DNA of 64,000 nucleotides from contig CAYTMQ010000005.1 of the NCBI GenBank assembly GCA_964438995.1, positions 153,843 to 217,842 of the forward strand, read 5' to 3'. Below the pieces are notes generated by a model. It saw only the letters and a program-made list of their open reading frames with translations, had not been told where the DNA came from and searched no databases. Made by a program: the position numbers and the translations under genes. Of the stretch, positions 25,691 to 35,128 are shown piece after piece. This stretch comes from JABMMZ01 sp964438995 (lineage in GTDB: Bacteria > Bacteroidota > Bacteroidia > NS11-12g > UBA955). Within the stretch, counting starts at the first letter, position 1; the number at the start of each line of letters is the position of its first letter.

Positions 25691-28600
25691 ATGAAACACT
25701 TAAAGTTAATTGTACTATTTTTTACACTACTATTCTCTGCGAGCAGTTCGATTGCTTGTGATGTCATCAATGGCTCTGATATAAAATTCATTCATCTTAG
25801 TCGCTACAAGTACCACGTTAAATATATTCTATACCACCAATGTGTTTGTAAACTAGGCATTATGCCCAAGTTTACCATATCATGTGGAACCAGTAATATT
25901 TCAATAACCCCACCTAGAACCAGTATTAGAGATATTACGCCTGTTTGTAGCAATGGTCAACCTCCATGCAGCAACAGCGGATACGGCGGTACCCGATATG
26001 GTATAGAAGAACACATTTTTGAAGACACTATTGATTTTGAACAATCGCCTTACAATCAAATATTAAACAACAAATGTTGTGAAGTGATGTTTAGGGTAGC
26101 ACAACCTTGGGGTTTGGTTGGAACAACAACTGCGACAACAACTTATGGCGGAGAGGCTATGTTGAATCTTTGTACATCAGGCATTAAAGGCAACAATACA
26201 CCTACATTGTCAACCATCCCAATGTCGTTCATGTGCTGCAATCAGCCATTTACTTTTAACAATGGTGTGTTTGATAATATTGATGCAGATTCAATGTCAT
26301 TTGAATTAGATGAGCCCTTAAGTTCAACTTTTACTCCAGTTACATGGAACACCCCATTAAACAAAGACATTCCGTTAACTCCATTTTGTCCTCCTAATCC
26401 TGGCATTGTTAATTGCCGTGCATTACCAAATGCTAAACCTCCTCGTGGATTTTATTTTGATAAAGAAACTGGTGACATGGTATTGACACCTACCAAATGC
26501 GATGAGTCTGGTCCGGTTGCCATTAGAGTGACTGAATACCGCAAAGATTCGGCAACTAAGAAAATGGTTAGAATTGGTTTTGTGAGAAGAGACATTTATG
26601 TAACAGTAGTGACATGTTCTGACAACAATCCTCCAGTAATTGAAGGCAACAACAAGTGGAGCGTTTGCGAAGGCAATAAAATTTGTTTTAGAATCAAAGG
26701 TAAAGACGAACCATATTTGCCAAAACAAACTGTACCTGATACAGTTGAAATGACATGGAATGCAGCCATCAAAGGTGCTACATTTAAGATTTTAGATACT
26801 GCAGCTCGAGAAAAAGAAGCTGAATTTTGCTGGACTCCAAACGTCGGTGATGCGCGTACAACGCCATACTCATTCGCAGTAACAGCAAAAGACGATGCTT
26901 GTCCTCGTCCAGCGTACAGCATCAAAGGTTTTAACATCAAAGTCAATCCTAAAGCGCGTTCTAAAAGACAATATGATATTTTAGAATGTGGTAAATTCAG
27001 ATTTACTTCCAATCCTGCTGATACAGTTAATTACAATAAAAACAATTACCAATACAAGTTTACCATCAGAGATAGCACAAACAGTGGAGTACCGGTTTAC
27101 TACGGTGTAAAACGCAAAGACAGTTTGTTTTTTAAACGCGGAGGAAAGTACATTATAGAACATGAAATCAACAATCCTCCTTTCAATTGTCCTACCATTT
27201 ATTCTGATACAGTAATCATACCTCCAGTTTTAGATGTAGAATTGGCTTTAGGTAAAGATACATTTGTATGTGCTGGTAATAACATCACTTTCGAACCTAT
27301 CATTAAACATGGTCACCCTAATTACAAATACAGATGGGAATCGCCACGTGGCACTTTCAACCCAAAAGACACACTTAGTAAGTTCACATTGATAAAATCA
27401 AGCGCTACTACTACTGTAGTCTTAGGTTTAACCGATGGAAAGAAATGTCAAGAGAACGACACCATAGTGGTGCATTATCAAAAAAATCCTATTGTTGATA
27501 TCGGACCAGATCAAAGAATTTGCACTTATCAATTTGTAATTTTAGATGCACAAAACAAGGATACAATGAGGTACTATTGGTTGCCAAATGGTGATAGTAC
27601 AAGAACTATAGCAGCATATATGCCTGGTAAATACATCGCTAAAGTAATTGATAAACTTGGCTGTAATACCAGTGACACTATGCAATTGTTTGTAAATGAT
27701 ACTGTAACTGCAATTGCTAAACCAAACAAGGAAATTTGTATTTACGACACATTGAAAGTAAAAGGCATGCGCAAACCACATGGCTATCCTAAAAATGTTG
27801 TTTGGAAAGACTTAGGTAGCGGCGCAACCGTTGCTACTGATTCATCATGGCGTTTGAAAATTATGACCATGGCTACTCGCAAGTATGAAATGCAATTAAA
27901 GGTTACACAAAGTAATGTGACTTGCGAAGATGTTGATACATTAGAAGTTGTTGTAAATGCTCTACCTACATTTAGTTTCAACAATATTCCACCGAGATGT
28001 TATGCTGATGGCGCTGTAAATTTAACACAAAACAAAGTTGCTAAAGCGTATTCAGGAGATAAGAAATTTGAAGAAACTGACATACGATACTTCCAACAAT
28101 ACAAGAAGCCAAGCTGGATAGTTGGCGGACCAGTTGGTGTCAATACTTACAAGTGGGATTTCCCTAGTTTTATAACGAATGACCAATTACCTTCTGCTGG
28201 TCTAAGAGATACCATTTGTTATGATTATAGAGATTATAAAGGTTGCTATAACAAAGAATGTAAACCAGTAAAATTGAATCCTAATCCAGCAGTTGAACTA
28301 AAAGAAGGCACATTTTGCCAAAGAGCTGGTGCTATCACATTAGACAACTTAGTTGTCAAACCTTTCGTAAAATCTGGAGGTATACAGTCGTTTAGATGTA
28401 TACAAGTTCCGATGGGTAGTGATGTTGACCCTCAAGCAATCATTAGTCAGGGTGCAGGTTTCCCTGTTACAACCTTAATGGATCCTGGACTTGAAGGCGA
28501 AAACGAAAAGACTGGAGATTATAAAATAGAATATTGTTATAAAGATGCCATCACTGGCTGTCAATCTTGCGATACAACAACCGTTACTGTAGTTAGATTA

Positions 28601-30298
28601 CCTGAAATCAAATTCGATGTTTTACCAAAACTGTGTATCAATTTCCCACTTGTCAATTTAGATAGTTTTGCAAGCGATAGAAATACTGGTAAGCGTTTTA
28701 GAGACGGCATTTGGTCGACTGTAGAATATGGAGGTTCAAGAGACATGAACAATCCAAACGTTAAAAACAAAATTGAAAATTCTACTAAAAACAATAAACA
28801 ATTCGACCCAAGCCTAGGTGCTGGTCAGTATTTGGTAAAGCTATACGATGCATCGAGTGGTTGCCCTGTAGCTGATAGTATGGAAATATTGGTAAATGGT
28901 TTACCTATTGTACAAATCAATGTTCCTGATACTGTTTGTTCGTCATCACCTTCATTCGAACTTGAAAATGTTTTACCACAAGGTCAAGTTGGTAAATGGT
29001 CTGGACCAGGCGTAACTGGTAGACAATTCGACCCAAGTATTTCGCCACAAACCAAACAGTATGAAGGCAAGTACCAAGTTAAATTTGAATACACCAACCC
29101 TATTACTGGTTGTACCTCTTCAGATTCACAAACACTCTTAATTCAAAGTCAACCTACTATTACAGTAGTTTCACCTAGTCCGTACCAACAATGTGAAGGC
29201 AAATTGTTTGATGCAGAAGTATCTAAACTTTGGGCAAACTCTATGAAATGGTCAAGTTCAGGAGATGGCAGTTTTGCTGATAATTCTGCTATTAAAACCA
29301 CCTATCAACACGGCATAAGAGATACGTCAATTAGTGATCTAAATGGAAATGTCGCATTGTTTGCTACTACCATTAAAGAAGGTGTTTGTCCAACTGCTCA
29401 AGGTAAAATTGACATAAAGATTGAACCATATCCGCAGTTTGATTTCTTGGCAGATCCAAAAATACAATGCGAGCCGGCTATTGTTAACTTTATATCAGTT
29501 TTGAACAAACCTCTAGCTTCTCCAAATGTTAAGTACTATTGGTACTTTGGCAATGGAGATTCTTTGACCAATACCACAACCTTTAATCCTCAGAACATCT
29601 TATATGATACAGCAAAACGCACATGGTACGATGTTAAAGTTAGATTGGAAAACCAATATGGTTCTGGTGTATGTGCGACTACTAAAGATTCGATTGGATA
29701 CATTAAAGTATTGCCTCAACCTAAAGCTGATTTTAGCAGTGACCCAGGTTATAGCACTACGGTAGCGTTTCCAAAATTCAAGTTCCAAAATTTAACCCAA
29801 ATCAGATGGAACAGTCCTGGTTCAATTGATTACCTATGGTATTTTGGAACTGGCGATGTTGACGATACCAGCACACTTCATCATCCTGTTTACAATTATC
29901 CATCAGATACCAATAAATACCGCGTGCATTTAAGTTCTATTTACTCATATCCTAATCCTATTTCTCCATTAAAGCAATGTTTTGATACAATAGGGAAAGT
30001 CAGAGAAATCGACCCAGATGTTACAGTTTTTGTACCTACAGCATTTAGTCCAGAGCGCTCCGGACCGAAAGCAAACAATGTGTTCAAGCCAATTGTGAAT
30101 GGAGAGAAAACCTTCCACATCGATTTGTTCAATCGCTGGGGTCAGTTGCTATGGACCACCGATGACAAAAACGCGTCTTGGGATGGCAGTTATATGGGAG
30201 AAGATGTCCAACAAGACGTCTACATGTGGGTCATCAAAGTAACAGCATACGATGGTAAAGAATACACCTACGAAGGTACCGTTTCGTTATTGAGGTAA
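25691..30298 (+). CDS. Giant secreted protein with PKD-like modules and T9SS type B sorting domain
   Basis: A 1535-residue surface-exported protein. The signal peptide is MKHLKLIVLFFTLLFSASSSIAC. The first 280 residues are Cys-rich. The long middle consists of Ig/PKD-like modules with repeated 'FCQ/CVxxP…' Cys patterns. Two late PKD domains show YYWYFGNGDS and YLWYFGTGDV. The last 90 residues (VFVPTAFSPE, LFNRWGQLLW, GTVSLLR) form the type B 'gliding motility-associated' CTD. The many Cys residues suggest disulfide-stabilised domains outside the cell. It is probably an adhesin or a surface-structure component; the ligand is unknown. It is followed by a repeat-rich spacer. Confidence 0.87.
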   Translation: MKHLKLIVLFFTLLFSASSSIACDVINGSDIKFIHLSRYKYHVKYILYHQCVCKLGIMPKFTISCGTSNISITPPRTSIRDITPVCSNGQPPCSNSGYGGTRYGIEEHIFEDTIDFEQSPYNQILNNKCCEVMFRVAQPWGLVGTTTATTTYGGEAMLNLCTSGIKGNNTPTLSTIPMSFMCCNQPFTFNNGVFDNIDADSMSFELDEPLSSTFTPVTWNTPLNKDIPLTPFCPPNPGIVNCRALPNAKPPRGFYFDKETGDMVLTPTKCDESGPVAIRVTEYRKDSATKKMVRIGFVRRDIYVTVVTCSDNNPPVIEGNNKWSVCEGNKICFRIKGKDEPYLPKQTVPDTVEMTWNAAIKGATFKILDTAAREKEAEFCWTPNVGDARTTPYSFAVTAKDDACPRPAYSIKGFNIKVNPKARSKRQYDILECGKFRFTSNPADTVNYNKNNYQYKFTIRDSTNSGVPVYYGVKRKDSLFFKRGGKYIIEHEINNPPFNCPTIYSDTVIIPPVLDVELALGKDTFVCAGNNITFEPIIKHGHPNYKYRWESPRGTFNPKDTLSKFTLIKSSATTTVVLGLTDGKKCQENDTIVVHYQKNPIVDIGPDQRICTYQFVILDAQNKDTMRYYWLPNGDSTRTIAAYMPGKYIAKVIDKLGCNTSDTMQLFVNDTVTAIAKPNKEICIYDTLKVKGMRKPHGYPKNVVWKDLGSGATVATDSSWRLKIMTMATRKYEMQLKVTQSNVTCEDVDTLEVVVNALPTFSFNNIPPRCYADGAVNLTQNKVAKAYSGDKKFEETDIRYFQQYKKPSWIVGGPVGVNTYKWDFPSFITNDQLPSAGLRDTICYDYRDYKGCYNKECKPVKLNPNPAVELKEGTFCQRAGAITLDNLVVKPFVKSGGIQSFRCIQVPMGSDVDPQAIISQGAGFPVTTLMDPGLEGENEKTGDYKIEYCYKDAITGCQSCDTTTVTVVRLPEIKFDVLPKLCINFPLVNLDSFASDRNTGKRFRDGIWSTVEYGGSRDMNNPNVKNKIENSTKNNKQFDPSLGAGQYLVKLYDASSGCPVADSMEILVNGLPIVQINVPDTVCSSSPSFELENVLPQGQVGKWSGPGVTGRQFDPSISPQTKQYEGKYQVKFEYTNPITGCTSSDSQTLLIQSQPTITVVSPSPYQQCEGKLFDAEVSKLWANSMKWSSSGDGSFADNSAIKTTYQHGIRDTSISDLNGNVALFATTIKEGVCPTAQGKIDIKIEPYPQFDFLADPKIQCEPAIVNFISVLNKPLASPNVKYYWYFGNGDSLTNTTTFNPQNILYDTAKRTWYDVKVRLENQYGSGVCATTKDSIGYIKVLPQPKADFSSDPGYSTTVAFPKFKFQNLTQIRWNSPGSIDYLWYFGTGDVDDTSTLHHPVYNYPSDTNKYRVHLSSIYSYPNPISPLKQCFDTIGKVREIDPDVTVFVPTAFSPERSGPKANNVFKPIVNGEKTFHIDLFNRWGQLLWTTDDKNASWDGSYMGEDVQQDVYMWVIKVTAYDGKEYTYEGTVSLLR

Positions 30299-30660
30299 GG
30301 TTATTCGTTATTAGTTATTAGTTATTAGTTATTAGTTATTCGTTATTTGCCTGCTCTGTATAGAGTTGAGTCCCCGAGACGATTATACAGAGTTAATTGG
30401 AAAAGCATGCGACAGAGTCGCATATACATTAAGCTGAAGAAATAAATCCGTAAACACTATATATACTTATCGGTAGCCCGAAGGCAGCGCCGAGGGAATT
30501 CAGAAATATAAACATATATTTTCAGAAGGATATTCGGAAGCCCCGCGATCTACGATGCGGGGTAAACATTTCGAAACTAAATATTTCAGACCCATTATTT
30601 TTCCTATTCGGATAGGTAGCCTAAGGCGGACAGGCTCCAGCAGAGCCGTGGAAAAATTAA
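30299..30660. repeat. Repeat-rich intergenic spacer (heptamers, hairpins, shared modules)
   Basis: No gene is seen in this spacer. It starts with about five TTATTAG heptamers (30301-30348), followed by the 39-nt palindrome described separately. Next come an exact hairpin ATGCGAC-AGA-GTCGCAT (about 30407-30424), a 16-nt module GGCAGCGCCGAGGGAA (30483-30498) that recurs with one change at 43102-43117, a CCCCGC / GCGGGG hairpin (about 30542-30563), and GCCTAAGGCGGAC (30619-30631), which recurs exactly at 43082-43094. It is the densest mosaic of short palindromes in the window. Confidence 0.8.
30354..30392 (+). repeat. 39-nt palindromic repeat, copy A
   Basis: Arms CTCTGTATA / TATACAGAG pair perfectly around the core GAGTTGAGTCCCCGAGAC. 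TTGCC lies just upstream, as in the other copies. It matches 37 of 39 positions of copy C (55074-55112), which is in the opposite orientation. Confidence 0.85.
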
Positions 30661-30695
30661 AATAAAAAAACGCCCTACATCAATGAAGGGCGTTT
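30661..30695 (-). terminator. Intrinsic terminator of the tpiA operon
   Basis: Read on the minus strand: AAACGCCCT / AGGGCGTTT stem with a 10-nt loop, followed by a run of T residues. It lies 25 nt after the tpiA stop. Confidence 0.9.
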
Positions 30696-30719
30696 GCTTT
30701 ATAATCGTTGTTTATTGAA

Positions 30720-31478
30720 TTAAAAAGATTTTGCGATGTCGATAAAGTCTCTTGATTGAAGAGCTGCTCCACCAATTAGGGCACCGTCGATATCCGACAT
30801 TGCGAATAAACCTTTTGCATTATCAGGTTTAACACTGCCTCCATATAAAATAGATATACCATCAGCACAATCTTGATTAGAGATAGATGATACCACACTT
30901 CTAATATGAATGTGCATTTCATTGGCTTGATCTGCAGTCGCTACTTTGCCAGTACCAATAGCCCAAACAGGCTCATAAGCAATAACGCATTTTGAAATTT
31001 CTTCCGCACTCAGACCTTCGAGAGCTAACATTTGCGATTTAACCACATCAAAATGTCTATTAGATTCGCGTTCATCTAAAGTTTCACCAACACAATACAC
31101 TGGAGTGATGCCATGTTTTAAAGCTGTTCTGATTTTAGCAGCACAAGATTCGTTGGTTTCGTTGAAGTATTGTCTTCTTTCGCTGTGACCAACAAGTGTG
31201 TGTTGCACGCCTATTGAAGTTAGCATAGATGCTGAAACTTCGCCAGTGTATGCTCCTTGTTCGAATTGACTCATGTTCTGAGCTCCTACAGCAATGCCAG
31301 AACCTTCTAATTGTTTAGCGATAGCTTGTAAATGAATGAATGGAGGAAATACCATTAGCGTTGCTTCACCTATCATTTCGGTGTTTGCCATGGTTCTAAT
31401 TTCTTGAGCAAGACCTTGTCCTTCTGTGATGGTCTTGTGCATTTTCCAATTGCCTGCGGCTATTTTTTGTCTTTTCAT
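30720..31478 (-). CDS. tpiA: Triosephosphate isomerase
   Basis: Glycolytic interconversion of dihydroxyacetone phosphate and glyceraldehyde 3-phosphate. The protein is 252 residues. AAGNWKMHK carries the substrate-binding Asn and Lys, VGHSERR the catalytic His, and VIAYEPVWAIGTGK the catalytic Glu and the flexible loop. YGGSVKPDN is the phosphate-binding end. The ATG at 31478 forms an ATGA overlap with the stop of the GlmU-like gene; an alternative start four codons upstream is less likely. Co-transcribed with the GlmU-like gene and closed by a terminator. Confidence 0.97.
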   Translation of the reverse strand: MKRQKIAAGNWKMHKTITEGQGLAQEIRTMANTEMIGEATLMVFPPFIHLQAIAKQLEGSGIAVGAQNMSQFEQGAYTGEVSASMLTSIGVQHTLVGHSERRQYFNETNESCAAKIRTALKHGITPVYCVGETLDERESNRHFDVVKSQMLALEGLSAEEISKCVIAYEPVWAIGTGKVATADQANEMHIHIRSVVSSISNQDCADGISILYGGSVKPDNAKGLFAMSDIDGALIGGAALQSRDFIDIAKSF

Positions 31479-32644
31479 GATTTTTCCCAATTTCTATAAG
31501 TTATTTCCTCTTCATAAACGTGTGAGAGGATATTTTTGTCTGATTCTTCTAAAGTAATATGTCGTCTTTCCATCACTTTTTCGGCAGTTTGGAAAGCTTT
31601 CTTTGGCATATACGTCTCAAATCCTTGAGAACCACCCCAAGCAAACGATGGTACAAAGTTTCTAGGAAAACCTGATCCAAATATATTGGAAGAGACTCCA
31701 ACTACTGTTCCAGTATTAAACATGGTATTGATACCGCATTTGCTGTGATCACCCATAAATAGGCCACAAAACTGCAGACCAGTTCTTTCGAAATTGCCAG
31801 TGGCATAATTCCACAATTTTACTTCTTCGTAATTGTTCTTAAGGTTGCTGTTGTTTGAATCGGCACCCAAATTACACCACTCACCAAGAACAGAGTTTCC
31901 TAAAAAGCCATCATGACCTTTGTTAGAATATCCAAAGATGACAGAATTACTTACTTCGCCTCCTACTTTACTGTGCGGACCAACAGTGGTGCCTGTATAA
32001 ATTTTGGCACCCATTTTAATACCAGCTGATTCGCAAAGAGCAAAGGGACCGCGAATTAGAGCACCCTCCATTACTTCAGAATTTTTGCCTAAATAAATCG
32101 GACCATCATTGGTATTGAAAACTGCAGCTTCAGCCTTTACCCCTTCTTCAACAAAAATTGGATGTTTGCCAAAGACGGTGTTGGTAGCAGATAATGTAGT
32201 TGAAGTTCTTCCAGCGGTTAATAACGCAAAATCGGCTTCTATTTCGGCGTGGTTATAGGTAAAGATGTTGTGGATGCGGTTAATGGCTTTTACCCCAGTC
32301 AACTGAATGGAGGTTTCAAACGTAGTTTTAGGAGCAGATGCTCTATATGCGACAACAACATCCTCACACACAAGAGACTCCTCCATTTTAAGAGATTGAA
32401 TGGCAGACACCAGTTCAGCATTAGGTAATACTCTACCATTGATAAAAATAGAGTCATCACTTGCAACATAGTTATATTTTACTGAAAGATAATCAGCACA
32501 TAAATATGAGCGGGAAGCTGAGAGAATGGTTGACCATTTTTCGGCTACTGTGAGGATACCACATCTAATATCAGCCGCTGGTCGGGTAAGAGTAAACGGT
32601 TTAAGGTGAATTACTCTATCATCGTCAAACAGTACAATCTTCAT
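31475..32644 (-). CDS. GlmU-family sugar nucleotidyltransferase with left-handed beta-helix
   Basis: A 389-residue protein of the 'alternative GlmU' type found in Bacteroidota. It opens with MKIVLFDDDRVIHLKPFTLTRPAADIRCG, the N-terminal nucleotidyltransferase-like domain, and continues with hexapeptide repeats (about residues 165-340, such as KMGAKIYTGTTVGPHSKVGGEVSNS) that form an acyltransferase beta-helix. It is predicted to supply UDP-GlcNAc for peptidoglycan and surface glycans. It lies 84 nt after rpmE2, with the rpmE2 terminator between, and overlaps tpiA by 4 nt. The family link is firm; the exact activity is inferred. Confidence 0.85.
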   Translation of the reverse strand: MKIVLFDDDRVIHLKPFTLTRPAADIRCGILTVAEKWSTILSASRSYLCADYLSVKYNYVASDDSIFINGRVLPNAELVSAIQSLKMEESLVCEDVVVAYRASAPKTTFETSIQLTGVKAINRIHNIFTYNHAEIEADFALLTAGRTSTTLSATNTVFGKHPIFVEEGVKAEAAVFNTNDGPIYLGKNSEVMEGALIRGPFALCESAGIKMGAKIYTGTTVGPHSKVGGEVSNSVIFGYSNKGHDGFLGNSVLGEWCNLGADSNNSNLKNNYEEVKLWNYATGNFERTGLQFCGLFMGDHSKCGINTMFNTGTVVGVSSNIFGSGFPRNFVPSFAWGGSQGFETYMPKKAFQTAEKVMERRHITLEESDKNILSHVYEEEITYRNWEKS

Positions 32645-32679
32645 TTTTTATTGAGGCAAAAGTCGTTAAAAAGGGGTAT

Positions 32680-32707
32680 AAAAAAAAATCCCGACAAGTC
32701 GGGATTT
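32680..32707 (-). terminator. Intrinsic terminator after rpmE2
   Basis: On the minus strand: AAATCCCGAC / GTCGGGATTT stem with a two-base loop and nine T residues, 21 nt after the rpmE2 stop. Confidence 0.92.
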
Positions 32708-32727
32708 CAATAATTTTTCTTGAAGAA

Positions 32728-32976
32728 TTACTTTCTAACGTAACGTTGACGGAATTTGTCAATTCTACCAGCAGTATCCACAAGGGTTTGTTTGCCTGTG
32801 AAGAAAGGGTGAGATTTGTCAGATATCTCCAATTTATACAAAGGATACTCTTTACCGTCTTCCCATACTGCAGTTTCTTTGGTTTCTACGCAGCTACGAG
32901 TTAGGAAAGAATGATCGCTAGTCAAATCTTTGAAAATTACGAATCGGTATGATGATGGATGTATGCCTTCTTTCAT
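32728..32976 (-). CDS. rpmE2: 50S ribosomal protein L31, type B
   Basis: An 82-residue ribosomal protein. MKEGIHPSSYRFVIFKD opens the L31 fold, and SHPFFTGKQTLVDTAGRIDKFRQRY is the conserved C-terminal half. The zinc-binding Cys motif of type A L31 is missing, so this is the zinc-independent type B form. It has its own promoter (33000-33030) and terminator, and so is regulated separately from tpiA. Confidence 0.96.
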   Translation of the reverse strand: MKEGIHPSSYRFVIFKDLTSDHSFLTRSCVETKETAVWEDGKEYPLYKLEISDKSHPFFTGKQTLVDTAGRIDKFRQRYVRK

Positions 32977-32999
32977 GATTTTTCTTTTTTTTGGGAGTG

Positions 33000-33030
33000 C
33001 AAAGGTATGAATAAAATAATTTAATGCAAA
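33000..33030 (-). promoter_or_regulatory. Promoter of rpmE2
   Basis: On the minus strand, TTTG (33027-33030), 19 nt, then TACCTTTG (33000-33007): a full -33/-7 match to the Bacteroidota consensus. The predicted leader is about 20 nt. Confidence 0.6.
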
Positions 33031-33237
33031 AAAAAATTGAAACTCTTTATCAGTAAAATTTTAATTTTAAAAACGCTACCATGGTTTATAAAAGTAAAAT
33101 AATTCCAAAACCTCAAGTTAACAAGCTTCAAAACTCTAATAATCAATACTATAACTCTACCCCATTCAATTGTTCATAAAAAATCAAATCTTGTAAATAA
33201 CCCTATCGCGGCTGTGCCTAATTTCGCTCTTTAATTT

Positions 33238-35127
33238 ATGGCGAATCAAGAAACCAATTACTCAGAAGACAGTATTAGGTCGCTCGACTGGAAAGAGCAT
33301 ATCCGGTTAAGGCCGGGAATGTACATCGGAAAACTCGGAGATGGTTCTTCTGCCGACGACGGTATCTATGTCCTAGTGAAGGAAATTATGGATAACTCCA
33401 TAGATGAACACATGATGGGACATGGTAAGAAAATCGAAGTGACCATTTCTGAAAACAAAGTGATAGTGCGCGACTATGGTCGTGGTATTCCACTAGGTAA
33501 AGTAATAGATTGTGTGAGTAAAATCAACACAGGTGGTAAATACGATTCTGGCGCTTTCCAAAAATCTGTAGGCTTGAATGGTGTGGGTACAAAAGCTGTA
33601 AACGCATTGTCCTCTAAGTTTAGAGTGCAATCTTTTAGAGATGGCAAAACAAAGAAAGCTGAATTTGAGAAAGGTGAGCTAATTACCGATTATAAAGAGG
33701 AAAAGACGGATGAGAAAAATGGCACTCTTATCACTTTCGAACCTGATAACACCATTTTCAAAAACTACCGATTCATTCCAGAATTCTTAATTGAACAGGT
33801 ATGGAATTATGCTTTTCTTAACTCTGGTTTAACCATTCAGTTCAACGGCCAAAATTATTTATCTAAAAATGGTTTAAAAGACCTTTTAGAGAGAAAAGTA
33901 GATACCGAAACCATACTCTACCCTATTATGCACTTTAAAGAAGCCGACTTTGAAGTAGCCATTACTCACGGACATCAATATGGCGAAGAATACTATTCGT
34001 TTGTCAATGGTCAGTATACCACACAAGGAGGTACGCATTTAAGTGCGCTAAAAGAGGCGATGGTTAAAGTGGTGAGAGATTTTTACAAAAAAGATTTTGA
34101 TGCTTCTGACGTTAGAACCTCTATTTCGGCTGCAATCGCCGTAAGGGTGCAAGAGCCAGTGTTCGAATCTCAAACAAAAACCAAACTGGGCTCAACAGAA
34201 ATAGCTCCTGGTGGTCAAGGTATGCGTTCTTTCGTATCAGAAAATTTAAGTAAAGTACTGGACAATTATTTACATAAGAATCCAGCTACTGCAGATGCTT
34301 TATTGAAGAAAATTCTTCAAAACGAAAGAGAAAGAAAAGATATGGCGGGTGTGAGAAAACTTGCACAACAAAGAGCGAAAAAAGCCAATCTTCACAACAA
34401 GAAACTGCGCGATTGCCGTGCGCATTTTACAGATAACAAAGATGAAAAATTTGACACCACCATCTTCATAACAGAGGGAGATAGTGCAAGTGGAAGCATC
34501 ACCAAAAGTAGAAACGTAGAATATCAGGCTGTGTTCAGTTTGAGAGGTAAGCCTCTTAACTGTTTCGGACTGAAGAAAAAAGTGGTATATGAAAACGAAG
34601 AATTCAACTTGCTTCAGCACGCTTTAGATATTGAGGAAGGTTTGGATAATTTGAGATTCAACAAAGTTGTTATTGCAACTGATGCCGACGTTGACGGGAT
34701 GCACATTCGTTTATTGCTGATGACATTCTTCTTACAGTTCTTCCCAGATCTTGTTAGAAACGGGCACGTTTACATTTTGCAAACACCTTTGTTTAGGGTA
34801 AGAAACAAAAAAGAAACCATCTATTGTTACAATGATGAGGAAAGACAAAGAGCAATTAGAAAATTAGGTCACAAACCAGAAATCACTCGATTCAAAGGAC
34901 TAGGAGAAATTTCACCTGAGGAATTTGAAGGATTTATTGGTGAAAACATGCGTTTAGAGCCTATCATTTTAACAAAAGAAACCAGTATTGATAAACTTTT
35001 GAAGTACTATATGGGCAAGAATACGCCGGAGCGTCAAGAGTTTATCATTGATAACTTATACATAGAAAAAGACATAGCCGCAGAAGATCCGGCTGTTGTT
35101 GTAACCGAAGAAGAAGAAGCTGCTTAA
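33238..35127 (+). CDS. parE: DNA topoisomerase IV subunit B
   Basis: ATPase subunit (629 residues) of the type II topoisomerase that separates sister chromosomes. The GHKL ATPase motif is EIMDNSIDEHMMG, with RLRPGMYIG before it and NGVGTKAVNALS as the ATP lid. The TOPRIM domain shows FITEGDSASGS and ATDADVDGMHIRLLLM. The C-terminus ends in an acidic tail (TEEEEAA). The stop is followed after 1 nt by parC, so both subunits come from one message. The -7-like box (TAATTTCG, 33219-33226) lies 11 nt before the ATG. Confidence 0.95.
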   Translation: MANQETNYSEDSIRSLDWKEHIRLRPGMYIGKLGDGSSADDGIYVLVKEIMDNSIDEHMMGHGKKIEVTISENKVIVRDYGRGIPLGKVIDCVSKINTGGKYDSGAFQKSVGLNGVGTKAVNALSSKFRVQSFRDGKTKKAEFEKGELITDYKEEKTDEKNGTLITFEPDNTIFKNYRFIPEFLIEQVWNYAFLNSGLTIQFNGQNYLSKNGLKDLLERKVDTETILYPIMHFKEADFEVAITHGHQYGEEYYSFVNGQYTTQGGTHLSALKEAMVKVVRDFYKKDFDASDVRTSISAAIAVRVQEPVFESQTKTKLGSTEIAPGGQGMRSFVSENLSKVLDNYLHKNPATADALLKKILQNERERKDMAGVRKLAQQRAKKANLHNKKLRDCRAHFTDNKDEKFDTTIFITEGDSASGSITKSRNVEYQAVFSLRGKPLNCFGLKKKVVYENEEFNLLQHALDIEEGLDNLRFNKVVIATDADVDGMHIRLLLMTFFLQFFPDLVRNGHVYILQTPLFRVRNKKETIYCYNDEERQRAIRKLGHKPEITRFKGLGEISPEEFEGFIGENMRLEPIILTKETSIDKLLKYYMGKNTPERQEFIIDNLYIEKDIAAEDPAVVVTEEEEAA

Positions 35128-35128
35128 C

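Noticed and set aside
30299..30660. Possible CRISPR array or tRNA cluster in the repeat-rich spacer
   Set aside because: Repeat units are too short and have no regular spacers, no cas genes are nearby, and no tRNA cloverleaf can be drawn. The palindromes fit REP-like elements better.
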